Assembly: GCA_937884235.1 (NCBI GenBank)
Contig: CALGBT010000540.1
Span: 1 to 7,296 of the forward strand
Direction of reading: 5' to 3'
Origin: an uncultured Pseudomonadota bacterium
Lineage (GTDB): Bacteria > Myxococcota_A > UBA9042 > CAIXZC01
DNA: 7,296 nt
This document shows positions 1 through 6,600 of the stretch, piece after piece. The notes under the pieces are model-generated. The model was not told the DNA's origin. It saw only the letters and a program-made list of their open reading frames with translations, and did no database searches. The first letter of the stretch is position 1. The number at the start of each line of letters is the position of its first letter. The position numbers were made by a program, and so were the translations under genes.

Positions 1-111
1 TCCCGTTCCCCAATAGCAGCCTCAACTTGAATCGCCTGTGTCCCAAATGTGTCCACTTTCGTGGCGTCACCGTGCGTTCCTTTGTGATTCTAGCATGTTA
101 TGCGACCTTAG
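1..111. other. Gene-free edge downstream of tRNA-Sec
   Basis: I see no assignable gene here. On the minus strand, directly beyond the 3' end of the tRNA, a GTG at 70-68 is preceded by AAAGGA and its frame stays open to the window edge (about 23 codons). A second frame, with a GTG near 54, is also open. Neither peptide resembles a family I know. No CCA is encoded after the tRNA, and no copy of the tRNA 3' end is visible elsewhere in the window, so there is no direct sign of an attachment-site duplication. Confidence 0.4.
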
Positions 112-205
112 CGGAGATGCATGGGAGTCGAACCCACCCGGGGCCTTGCTCAGACCCCACACTGGTTTTGAAGACCAGGCGGCTCACCGGAACCGACGCA
201 CCTCC
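112..205 (-). tRNA. selC: Selenocysteine tRNA (tRNA-Sec, anticodon UCA)
   Basis: This tRNA inserts selenocysteine at UGA codons. SerRS charges it with serine, SelA converts Ser to Sec, and SelB delivers it to the ribosome. Read on the minus strand, all tRNA-Sec hallmarks are present. The acceptor stem is 8 bp (GGAGGTGC with GCATCTCC, one G-U pair) and the discriminator is G. The D stem is 6 bp (CGGTTC/GAGCCG) with a 4-base loop. The anticodon stem CTGGT/ACCAG encloses CTTCAAA, giving UCA. The long variable arm has a 7-bp stem (GGGGTCT/AGGCCCC). The T stem is GTGGG/CCCAT around TTCGACT. The 94-base length excludes an ordinary tRNA or a simple UGA suppressor. CCA is not encoded. The gene lies 33 bases downstream of the PIN toxin gene, in the same direction. 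The short open frames across this interval are spurious. Confidence 0.97.
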
Positions 206-238
206 GTGGTGGATTATGGGGGCTGAATGGGGAGGAAG

Positions 239-646
239 TCAAATGTTGAGGAGATGCTCGGGGGTGAAGGCATCGTTGGGAAAGTTGGTGAGGAGTTGTT
301 TGTCCCAGGTTGCCAGGGGAATGCCGAGGAGTTTGGCCGTGGCGATGTACTCGCAGTCGTAGGCGGTGCAACCTGATGCCAGTGCCAGAGCGAGGATGTC
401 CTGAGGGTCAGGGCGTAGTTCATTATCTGGCGGGACCACGAGGGGGGCTTCGTTCAGGGCGGTTCGGGCTTCGGGAGGCGTTATCAGTTGTTTGCGGACG
501 AATGTCAGGAGGACATTGGTGAGTTCGGACCGCCACAGCTGAGGGGCATACCAGTCGCTCTTGCGAGAGTAAAGCTGCTCGATCACGGCGGACTGAGCCG
601 TTCGCACGAGCAGGGGGACGATGACGTTGGTGTCTGCAACGATCAA
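239..646 (-). CDS. vapC: VapC-type PIN-domain toxin
   Basis: This is a 135-residue single-domain PIN ribonuclease, the toxin of a type II toxin-antitoxin pair. Family members use Mg2+ or Mn2+ to cut RNA, often tRNA or rRNA. The acidic metal-binding residues of the family are in place: Asp5 in the N-terminal strand (MIVADTNVI), Glu41 (RSELTNVL), Asp97 (TAYDCEY) and Asp115 (ATWDKQLL). Length and order match complete PIN toxins, so it looks intact. Its ATG overlaps the stop codon of the antitoxin gene (ATGA, 643-646), so translation is probably coupled. The substrate cannot be told from sequence. It ends 33 bases before the tRNA-Sec gene, on the same strand. Confidence 0.92.
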   Translation of the reverse strand: MIVADTNVIVPLLVRTAQSAVIEQLYSRKSDWYAPQLWRSELTNVLLTFVRKQLITPPEARTALNEAPLVVPPDNELRPDPQDILALALASGCTAYDCEYIATAKLLGIPLATWDKQLLTNFPNDAFTPEHLLNI

Positions 647-888
647 CGGCGAACCTCTTCAATGGCCTCGGTGACTTCCTGCTGCGTGAGCTCGGAGGCC
701 ATCCCCTCCCGCTGCTTGCGCCAGCGCTCGAGATTGGCCTGGGTCTGTTGGCGGCGCTCGTCGGACACGACGGTATCTTCAAGGATTGCGAGGAGTTCCT
801 TTTGCAGACTCCGGTTGTTACGCCGGGCTCGTTCCCGCAGTCGTATGTGCAGATGGTCAGGGATGTTCTTCAGGTTGACGCTTGCCAT
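643..888 (-). CDS. FitA-like ribbon-helix-helix antitoxin
   Basis: This 81-residue antitoxin is expected to bind and inhibit the adjacent PIN toxin and to repress its own operon. Residues 1-40 have the Arc/FitA ribbon-helix-helix pattern: a short DNA-contacting strand (MASVNLKNIP), helix A (DHLHIRLRERARRNNRS) and helix B (LQKELLAILEDTV). The charged C-terminal half (residues 41-81) would be the toxin-binding tail. A longer frame with an ATG at 1005 exists. I chose 888 because AGGAGG sits 5 bases upstream, homology-like sequence begins exactly there, and the predicted promoter (-10 at 909-914) lies inside the longer version. The stop overlaps the toxin start by 4 bases, the usual antitoxin-first order. 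Confidence 0.9.
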   Translation of the reverse strand: MASVNLKNIPDHLHIRLRERARRNNRSLQKELLAILEDTVVSDERRQQTQANLERWRKQREGMASELTQQEVTEAIEEVRR

Positions 889-898
889 GTCTGCCTCC

Positions 899-917
899 TG
901 GTACCGGAATGGTACCA
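899..917. promoter_or_regulatory. Probable autoregulatory operator of the TA operon
   Basis: There is a perfect 7-bp inverted repeat with a 5-base spacer: TGGTACC, GGAAT, GGTACCA. Each arm also contains the self-complementary GGTACC, so the site is both an inverted and a direct repeat with a 12-base centre spacing. It abuts the antitoxin ribosome binding site (894-899) and covers the predicted -10 box. This is the expected layout for ribbon-helix-helix antitoxins, which bind paired short palindromes as dimers of dimers. Binding itself is inferred. Confidence 0.7.
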
Positions 918-937
918 ATGTCTTGAGGAGTTGGCAA
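909..937 (-). promoter_or_regulatory. Sigma70-like promoter of the TA operon
   Basis: On the minus strand, -35 TTGCCA (937-932, 5 of 6 consensus) and -10 TACCAT (914-909, 4 of 6) are 17 bases apart. Transcription would start near 902, just ahead of the AGGAGG at 899-894, giving a leader of about 14 bases. The -10 box lies in the inverted repeat at 899-917, so repressor binding there would block polymerase. Confidence 0.6.
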
Positions 938-963
938 GGAGGCTGTTGAACGTCTCTCCAGGC

Positions 964-993
964 TTGACAGTTGCCCCCTGCGCTGCGCATCCT
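964..993 (+). promoter_or_regulatory. Candidate promoter for the 1017-1699 gene pair
   Basis: A perfect -35 TTGACA (964-969) is followed 18 bases later by a poor -10 candidate, CATCCT (988-993, 3 of 6). The position is suitable: 24 bases before the ATG at 1017 and upstream of its GGAGG. The weak -10 makes the call tentative; another sigma factor or an activator may be involved. Confidence 0.3.
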
Positions 994-1016
994 CAGCTTG
1001 ACCATGGAGGCTTGAT

Positions 1017-1292
1017 ATGTGCGACGAAAGAGATCACCGAGGGCATCACCGACAGGAATGCCGGGACGAAGGACACCATCGGGGGCGGGGACGACACCGG
1101 GGGAGGCCGGAGGATTGTGGTGAGAGGCCCCCTGAGGAACATTACCTCCACGGCTGTGATTGTCCCCTTGAAGTGAAGCTCATCTATCTGGAGCGGATGG
1201 TGGCCTACAAGAAGGCTGATGTGGCCGCTCTGGAGTCGATCATTGAAGTGCTCAAGGAGAGCCTGAGCGAGGAGTCGGTGGAACAGTCATGA
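1017..1292 (+). CDS. Small Cys/His-rich protein, probable metal binder, unknown function
   Basis: I do not recognise this 91-residue protein. Residues 1-49 are strongly enriched in His and Cys (Cys2, His7, His10, His11, Cys15, His20, His21, His27, Cys34, His42, His45, Cys47, Cys49) and in Arg/Asp/Glu/Gly, ending in the tight HGCDCP motif. This suggests binding of a transition metal such as Zn, Ni, Cu or Co. Residues 51-83 form a predicted amphipathic, possibly coiled-coil helix (starting LEVKLIYLERM). There is no signal peptide, so it should be cytoplasmic. GGAGG six bases before the ATG supports the start. The stop overlaps the start of the next gene (ATGA, 1289-1292), implying an operon with the membrane protein. 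The low-complexity N-terminus is unusual, but the ordered C-terminal helix and good translation signals favour a real gene. Confidence 0.7.
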   Translation: MCDERDHRGHHRQECRDEGHHRGRGRHRGRPEDCGERPPEEHYLHGCDCPLEVKLIYLERMVAYKKADVAALESIIEVLKESLSEESVEQS

Positions 1293-1699
1293 ACTGCTAT
1301 GTGCTATCGGCAGCCATCTTTGCCCTGTTAACCACCGTCGGACACTTCGTCATGGGAACAAAGTTGTATCTGGTGCCCATGCTGAAGTCAGACCTGGAGC
1401 CGGTGGCAGCGAAAGTGATGCAGGCGGTCTTTCACTATGTATCTGTCTTTCTGATTCTATCGACCGTGGTCTTGTTTGCGGTGGCGCTGGGGAAGGTCCC
1501 GGCCGAGGCCGGTCACTACCTAGCGGCATTTGTGGCCCTGAACTACGCCGGCTTTGCCGTGTGGGAGCTGGTCATCGCCTTTGGCTCAGGTATCAAGGGC
1601 GCACCGTTAAAGATGTTCCACTGGACCTTCTTTGTGGTGATTGCGGTGCTGGCGGCGCTGGGTTCCTGCTCATGCGCGTGCTGGGGCTGCGCGCAGTAA
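1289..1699 (+). CDS. Four-helix membrane protein of unknown function
   Basis: This 136-residue integral membrane protein has four predicted helices, at about residues 4-22, 43-67, 76-98 and 108-125. Features likely to be conserved in relatives are GHFVMGTKLYLVPM (His19, Pro30) at the end of helix 1, VFHYVS with His49 in helix 2, NYAGFAVWE in helix 3 and KMFHW (His111) before helix 4. Membrane-embedded His and aromatic residues could bind a cofactor or metal, but I cannot assign a function. It starts inside the stop codon of the Cys/His-rich gene, so the two proteins probably work together. The last residues (GSCSCACWGCAQ) hold four closely spaced Cys. That could be a real metal or thiol tail or the product of a frameshift, since another frame at the same place encodes a hydrophobic continuation. 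Confidence 0.8.
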   Translation: MNCYVLSAAIFALLTTVGHFVMGTKLYLVPMLKSDLEPVAAKVMQAVFHYVSVFLILSTVVLFAVALGKVPAEAGHYLAAFVALNYAGFAVWELVIAFGSGIKGAPLKMFHWTFFVVIAVLAALGSCSCACWGCAQ

Positions 1700-1724
1700 G
1701 AGCAGGCTATCTTTGGTGTGGAGT

Positions 1725-1743
1725 GGGCGGCTTCCAGCCACCC
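1725..1743. terminator. Weak hairpin between convergent genes
   Basis: GGGCGGCT (1725-1732) and AGCCACCC (1736-1743) pair with one C-A mismatch around a 3-base loop. The hairpin lies between the ends of the plus-strand membrane protein gene (1699) and the minus-strand HD-GYP gene (1772), where a bidirectional terminator would be useful. There is no T-tract on either side, so intrinsic termination would be inefficient. Confidence 0.3.
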
Positions 1744-1771
1744 CTACAAGAAACGACTCGACCGATGAGGG

Positions 1772-3370
1772 TTACTGGAGGAAGCCGAAGGCGCAACTGG
1801 CGTGGAGTTCGGCGGCGGCGGCAACGGCCTCGACATCGAAGAGGGTACCCTGGCCTTCCCGGAGAATCTCGATTGCTCTGGTGACGCCCAGTCCGGCCCG
1901 GTAGGGGCGCAGGGAGGCCACTGCTTCGAGGACATCGGCGACGGCCAGGATGCGGGCTTCGGGCAAGATGTCGGTACCGGTCAGACCGTAGGGGTAGCCG
2001 CTGCCGTCCAGCTTTTCGTGGTGCTGGTGGACGATGTTGGCGATGGGCCAGGGGAAAGATATGTCCCGGAGGATCGAGTAGCCGACTTCAGCGTGCATTT
2101 TGATCATTGCGAACTCGGGGGCCGAGAGTTTGCCCGGTTTGGCGAGGATCTCGGCGGGGACGATGATCTTGCCGACGTCGTGGAGGCGGCCCGCCAGACG
2201 CAGCGGGCGCCGGGCTTCATCGGGCCAGCCGAGGTGTTTGGCGATGAGGTCGGCGACCAGGGCGACGCGTTCCTGGTGGCCAGAGGTGTACGGGTCCCGA
2301 GCTTCCAACATCCGGCCAATGGCGGTAACCGTGGCCCGCAAGGTCTGCTGGACCTCGGCCAATGCCCGCTCCAGCTCCTCGTTGGCCTTGATCCTCGAGG
2401 CGAAGCCAGCGAGGACGTCGGTCACGGATTTCAAGAAGGACTCCTCGTCGGCGTTGTAGGGGTGATCGACGGGGACGTAGAGATTAAGGACCCCAACAAC
2501 TTCCCTGTGGGAAAGGATGGGGACGCAGTAGTGGCCGTGGTCCGCCATGCCTTCGAAGCGTACGTCATGGCGTTCGTCGAGGGCGCTGGCGAAGACTGTC
2601 TCGCCCGACTCAAAGGCGCGGCCGCACATGCATTGGCCCGGAGTGATGAATTGGCAGGCTTCCAGGAGCGGGGTCGCCAGATTGCGCTGGGCCGTGAGCT
2701 TCAGCCGGCCGGACCCGTCGTCGAGGAAGATGGCCCCCTTGTTCTCTAGGGCCAGCCAGGGGATGTCGAAGAGGCGGTCGAGGAAGGTCGCCAGGACGTC
2801 GCCAGCCGGCTCCCTGCTGAGGGAGAGTCGCAGCAGGTCGTAGAGGGCAGCGCGGGTCCGCGATTGTTTCTCCAGGTCGTGCTTTGAGCGCTCGCGGTCG
2901 GTGATGTCCTTGACCGTGTGCACGTAAACCCGCTTGCCTGAATCCGACTCGTAGGCCGTGGGGTAGGTGCCGGTTTCGATCCAGATGTCGTGGCCCGGTA
3001 GGTAGACCGTCTTCTCGCAGGCTTTGCCAGTGGCCACAGATTCGCTCAGCGGGCAGTAGTCGACCGGTTCTTCGGCGTTGTGGACCGTCCGCGGGCAGTA
3101 GGTACCTTCCAGTTCCTGGGCCGGTTTACCGACAAAAGATGCGGCGGCGCGGTTGGTGAGGATGATGTTGTGCGCTTCATCAACCAGCATCAGTGGGTAA
3201 GGTAATGAGTCCAGGACCGAACGAAGATCACCGTCGACCTCGAATTCCGCGCTGAATTCCTCTGCCAGCGACTGGTCGGATAGGCGCAGACAGGCATTAT
3301 TCTCGCCGCCTGGTAGCTTCTGCTCAGCTTGGTCCTCAAGCTCGGTGGGCATGATCTTGTCGTCTCGCAT
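1772..3370 (-). CDS. PAS-GAF-HD-GYP protein, probable cyclic-di-GMP phosphodiesterase
   Basis: This 532-residue cytoplasmic sensor-effector has no membrane segment. Residues 50-160 form a PAS domain (SVLDSLPYPLMLVDEAHNII through VHTVKDITDRE), 172-330 a GAF domain, and 345-525 an HD-GYP phosphohydrolase that should hydrolyse cyclic-di-GMP. HD-GYP signatures are complete: SGH (His365), the HD pair His397-Asp398 in RLHDVGK, His426 in MHAEVG, His450-His451 in HQHHEKLDGSGYP with GYP at 458-460, and Asp479 in AVADVLEA. The sensor domains are rich in Cys: Cys92, Cys106 and Cys118 in PAS, and Cys239, Cys247, Cys249 and Cys282 in GAF (GQCMCG, HGHYCVPI). This suggests redox, metal or cofactor sensing. 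A longer frame starts at 3454. I chose 3370 because AAGGAG lies 6 bases upstream and a promoter sits at 3420-3448, inside the longer version. It is divergent from the giant Cys-rich surface protein. Confidence 0.93.
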   Translation of the reverse strand: MRDDKIMPTELEDQAEQKLPGGENNACLRLSDQSLAEEFSAEFEVDGDLRSVLDSLPYPLMLVDEAHNIILTNRAAASFVGKPAQELEGTYCPRTVHNAEEPVDYCPLSESVATGKACEKTVYLPGHDIWIETGTYPTAYESDSGKRVYVHTVKDITDRERSKHDLEKQSRTRAALYDLLRLSLSREPAGDVLATFLDRLFDIPWLALENKGAIFLDDGSGRLKLTAQRNLATPLLEACQFITPGQCMCGRAFESGETVFASALDERHDVRFEGMADHGHYCVPILSHREVVGVLNLYVPVDHPYNADEESFLKSVTDVLAGFASRIKANEELERALAEVQQTLRATVTAIGRMLEARDPYTSGHQERVALVADLIAKHLGWPDEARRPLRLAGRLHDVGKIIVPAEILAKPGKLSAPEFAMIKMHAEVGYSILRDISFPWPIANIVHQHHEKLDGSGYPYGLTGTDILPEARILAVADVLEAVASLRPYRAGLGVTRAIEILREGQGTLFDVEAVAAAAELHASCAFGFLQ

Positions 3371-3419
3371 CTCCAACTCCTTACCTGAGTCCAACGTTCT
3401 CGTGTCCCACCGCAGCGTG

Positions 3420-3448
3420 ACAGTAGCACGCATCGCGCGGCGGTGCAA
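3420..3448 (-). promoter_or_regulatory. Promoter of the HD-GYP gene
   Basis: On the minus strand, -35 TTGCAC (3448-3443) and -10 TACTGT (3425-3420) are 17 bases apart, and the -10 is preceded by TGC, an extended -10 element. Transcription would begin near 3413, leaving a leader of about 43 bases before the ATG at 3370. The box matches are moderate, but spacing and extended -10 make it credible. Confidence 0.5.
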
Positions 3449-3619
3449 AATCAATCAGACAGAGATAGTGTGTTTCTCGTCAGGGCTGCTTTCTGGCATG
3501 GCCCGACCGCGCGGGGGGGGGGCACCCCGAGACGAAAGGCATTGCGTCGAACCTGGACATCTGGTCTACTTGGGCCACCGGGACGGCCCCTCCCGCGCCG
3601 CCTCCCGGAAGGATGAGCG
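3449..3619. other. Divergent intergenic region with a ten-G run
   Basis: This is the upstream region of the giant Cys-rich gene. It holds an uninterrupted run of 10 Gs (3513-3522). A weak plus-strand promoter candidate has TTGCGT at 3542-3547, a 17-base spacer and TCTACT at 3565-3570. The ribosome binding site GGAAGGA ends at 3613, ahead of the ATG at 3620. A plus-strand frame from an ATG at 3498 crosses the G run and ends at 3623, overlapping the giant gene's start as ATGA; its 41 codons look non-coding, though a leader peptide is possible. I found no match to the known cyclic-di-GMP riboswitch cores. Confidence 0.45.
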
Positions 3620-6600
3620 ATGAACCGTCTGCTTGTTGCCCTGGCTGTTTCCCTGACGCTGTTGGCCGCCGCCCCGGCATTTGCCATTTCCACCTGTTGC
3701 ATTGCCCAGGGTACGCCGGGCTGTGACGATGCCGGGGTGGAGTCCTGCGTTTGCGATTTCGACTCCTGGTGCTGCACTGATGAGTGGGACTCTCAGTGTG
3801 TTGGCGAAGTGGAGGAGTTTGGCTGCGGGAGCTGCAGCTTCACCGGGGACTGTTGTCAGGCGAATGGCACGCCGGGTTGCGACAATGCAGCCATCACCGC
3901 GTGCGTCTGCGGGCAGGATTCCTTCTGCTGCAGCGCCGCTTGGGACGCTCAATGTGTGGGTGAGGTGTCGACCTATGGCTGCGGCAACTGTGCGGCCATC
4001 CCAATCTGTGGCGACGGGGTCTGCAATGGCACTGAAACTTGTGGCAATTGCGTTCAGGACTGCGGTGCCTGCAACTACACCGGCGACTGTTGCCAGGCCA
4101 ATGGCACGCCGGGTTGTGACAATCCAACCATGGTCGCCTGTGTCTGTGCGCAAGATGTGTTCTGCTGCGACTCTCTGTGGGACGATACCTGTGTGGCCGA
4201 AGTCGCACAGTACGGTTGCGGCACCTGCGGTGGAGGGCCGTCTTGCGGCGACGGCCAGTGCAACAACGGGGAAACCTGCGGCACTTGCGCCCAGGATTGC
4301 GGAGCCTGTAACTACTCTGGAGATTGCTGCCAGATCAACGGGACGCCGGGGTGTGACAACGCGGCGCTGGTGGCTTGCGTCTGCGCCCAGGACGCATTTT
4401 GCTGCGAGAACACCTGGGACGAGACCTGTGTCGCCGAAGTCAGCGAGTTTGGCTGCGGCATCTGCGATAGTCCGCCGACCTGCGGCGATTTTCTCTGTGC
4501 CGACGGTGAGGACTGCCAGAGCTGTCCGGGGGACTGCGGGGCGTGTTCCGGTGACTGTTGCGCTGCCAACGGCACCCCGGGTTGCAAAGACGCAGTCATC
4601 ACCCAGTGCGTCTGCCAGCAGGATTCTTTCTGCTGCCAGTCGGAGTGGGATTCTATTTGCTCGCAAGAGGTGGTGGACTTTGGTTGCGGCCAGTGTGGAG
4701 ATGCCGCCGGCTGTGGCGACGGGGCGTGTGCTGTGGACGAAAGCTGTAGCAATTGCCCCATGGATTGTGGCTATTGCCCGGGTACCGGGGATTGCTGCGC
4801 TGCCCACGGCGGCCTGGGCTGCGCCGATGCTGCCATTCAGGCGTGTGTCTGCGAGCTCGATTCCTACTGTTGTGAAACGGCCTGGGACTACACCTGCGCT
4901 TCTGAAATCGAGTCTTTCGGCTGTGGTGAATGTGTGGGCGGCACCAACTGTGGCGACGGCATCTGCGCTCCTGGTGAGACCTGCGGCAGTTGCCCCGCTG
5001 ATTGCGGTTCGTGTGGTGGGACGGGCTCGTGCTGTGAGGCCCAAAGCGGTCCCGGCTGCGGCGACCCCACTGTTCAGGCCTGTGTCTGCAAGCAGGACTC
5101 ATTCTGCTGCCAGTACACCTGGGACGAGGTCTGTGTCGAAGAGATCGCGACCTTCAACTGTGGTGACTGCGTAGGCGGTGGCTGCGGTAATGGCAACTGC
5201 GATGTTGACGAGGACTGTCTCATCTGCCCTGCTGACTGCGGCGCCTGTGCGGGGACCGGATGTTGTGACGCTCATGGCACGCCATCCTGCGATGATGCGG
5301 GTATTGCCACCTGCGTTTGCAACCAGGATTCCTTCTGCTGCGAGGTGGAGTGGGATGGCATCTGCGTGGACGAGGTGGCTTCGCTTGGATGTGGTGCGTG
5401 CGGCGGCGCTGACCCGGTCTGCGGCGACGGCAAATGCGACGGTGGTGAGTCCTGCAAGGTCTGCCCCGGTGACTGCGGTGCTTGCCCGGGATTGGGCGAT
5501 TGTTGCACGCCCCACGAGAACGCCGGCTGCAACAATCCGACGGTCCAGAAGTGCGTCTGCGCTGACGATGCCTTCTGTTGTGCGACACAATGGGATGATC
5601 AGTGCGTTGCCAATGTGGTGGCGTTTGACTGCGGTCAGTGCGGCGTTTGCGTGCCTGATTGCAATGGCAAGACCTGCGGTGGCGACGGCTGCGGCGGCTC
5701 GTGCGGTACGTGTCCGGCGGGCCAGAGCTGCAAGGACAGCCAGTGCGTGGATGCTGGGGGCTGCCAGCCCAAGTGTGACGGCCTGATTTGCGGCGATGAC
5801 GGGTGCGGCGGCAGTTGCGGAAGCTGTCAGCCGGGGTACAAGTGCCATTCTGGGAAGTGCAAGCAGGATGTCTGTCAGCCCGACTGCACGGGCAAGACCT
5901 GCGGCGATGATGGCTGCGGCGGGAGCTGCGGGCAATGCCCCGATGCCTTCTTCTGCCAGAACGGTCACTGCAAGAAGACGTGTACTCCAACCTGTGGCGG
6001 CAAGCAGTGCGGGGCGGATGGATGCGGCGGGAGTTGTGGCTCCTGTCCGGTGAATACCTTCTGCAACGCCGATGGCCACTGCGCCGCCCAGTGTACGCCC
6101 AATTGCGCAGGCAAGCAGTGCGGGTCGGACGGCTGTGGTGGGACGTGTGGCACCTGCACGGGCGGTAAAATCTGCAACGCTCAGGGGCACTGTGCGGCGA
6201 CGTGTACTCCCAATTGTGCGGGCAAGCAGTGCGGTGATGATGGCTGCGGTGGTACCTGCGGCATGTGTCCGGGGGGACAGACCTGCAACAATCAGGGGCA
6301 CTGCGTTTCGGGTTGCACCCCCGACTGCACGGGCAAGCAGTGCGGCTCGGATGGTTGCGGCGGCTCCTGCGGCAACTGCGGATTTGGCGAGGCCTGTAAC
6401 GGTCTGGGCCAGTGCCAGGAGGTCTGCGTCCCCAACTGCCTGGGCAAGGAATGCGGCGACGATGGTTGCGACGGGCTTTGCGGGCAGTGCGGCTTTGGCC
6501 AGGTCTGCACTGATGCCAACACATGTATTGCGTGTACCCCGGATTGCGAAGGCAAGCAGTGCGGGGACAACGGCTGTGGCGGGAGTTGTGCCGACTGCCC

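Noticed and set aside
1..205. Mobile-element insertion site at the 3' end of tRNA-Sec.
   Set aside because: No second copy of the tRNA 3' end, integrase gene or phage gene is visible in the window; only flanking sequence could show it.
27..362. Short open frames crossing 27-371 on both strands.
   Set aside because: They run through the tRNA-Sec gene and the end of the PIN toxin gene; the structural RNA and the PIN motifs explain the sequence.
889..1005. N-terminal extension of the antitoxin from an ATG at 1005.
   Set aside because: The extension shows no ribbon-helix-helix character and would include the promoter and operator. The ATG at 888 has AGGAGG at ideal spacing.
1802..2749. A 315-codon plus-strand frame inside the HD-GYP gene.
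   Set aside because: It is the mirror of the GC-rich codon pattern of the HD-GYP gene, which has complete catalytic motifs on the minus strand. The plus frame shows no recognisable domain.
3371..3454. N-terminal extension of the HD-GYP protein from an ATG at 3454.
   Set aside because: It would place the extended -10 promoter inside the gene, and the ATG at 3370 has AAGGAG six bases upstream.
3455..3619. Possible cyclic-di-GMP riboswitch upstream of the surface protein gene.
   Set aside because: I looked for the conserved core segments of class I and class II cyclic-di-GMP riboswitches and did not find them by eye; a covariance search would settle it.
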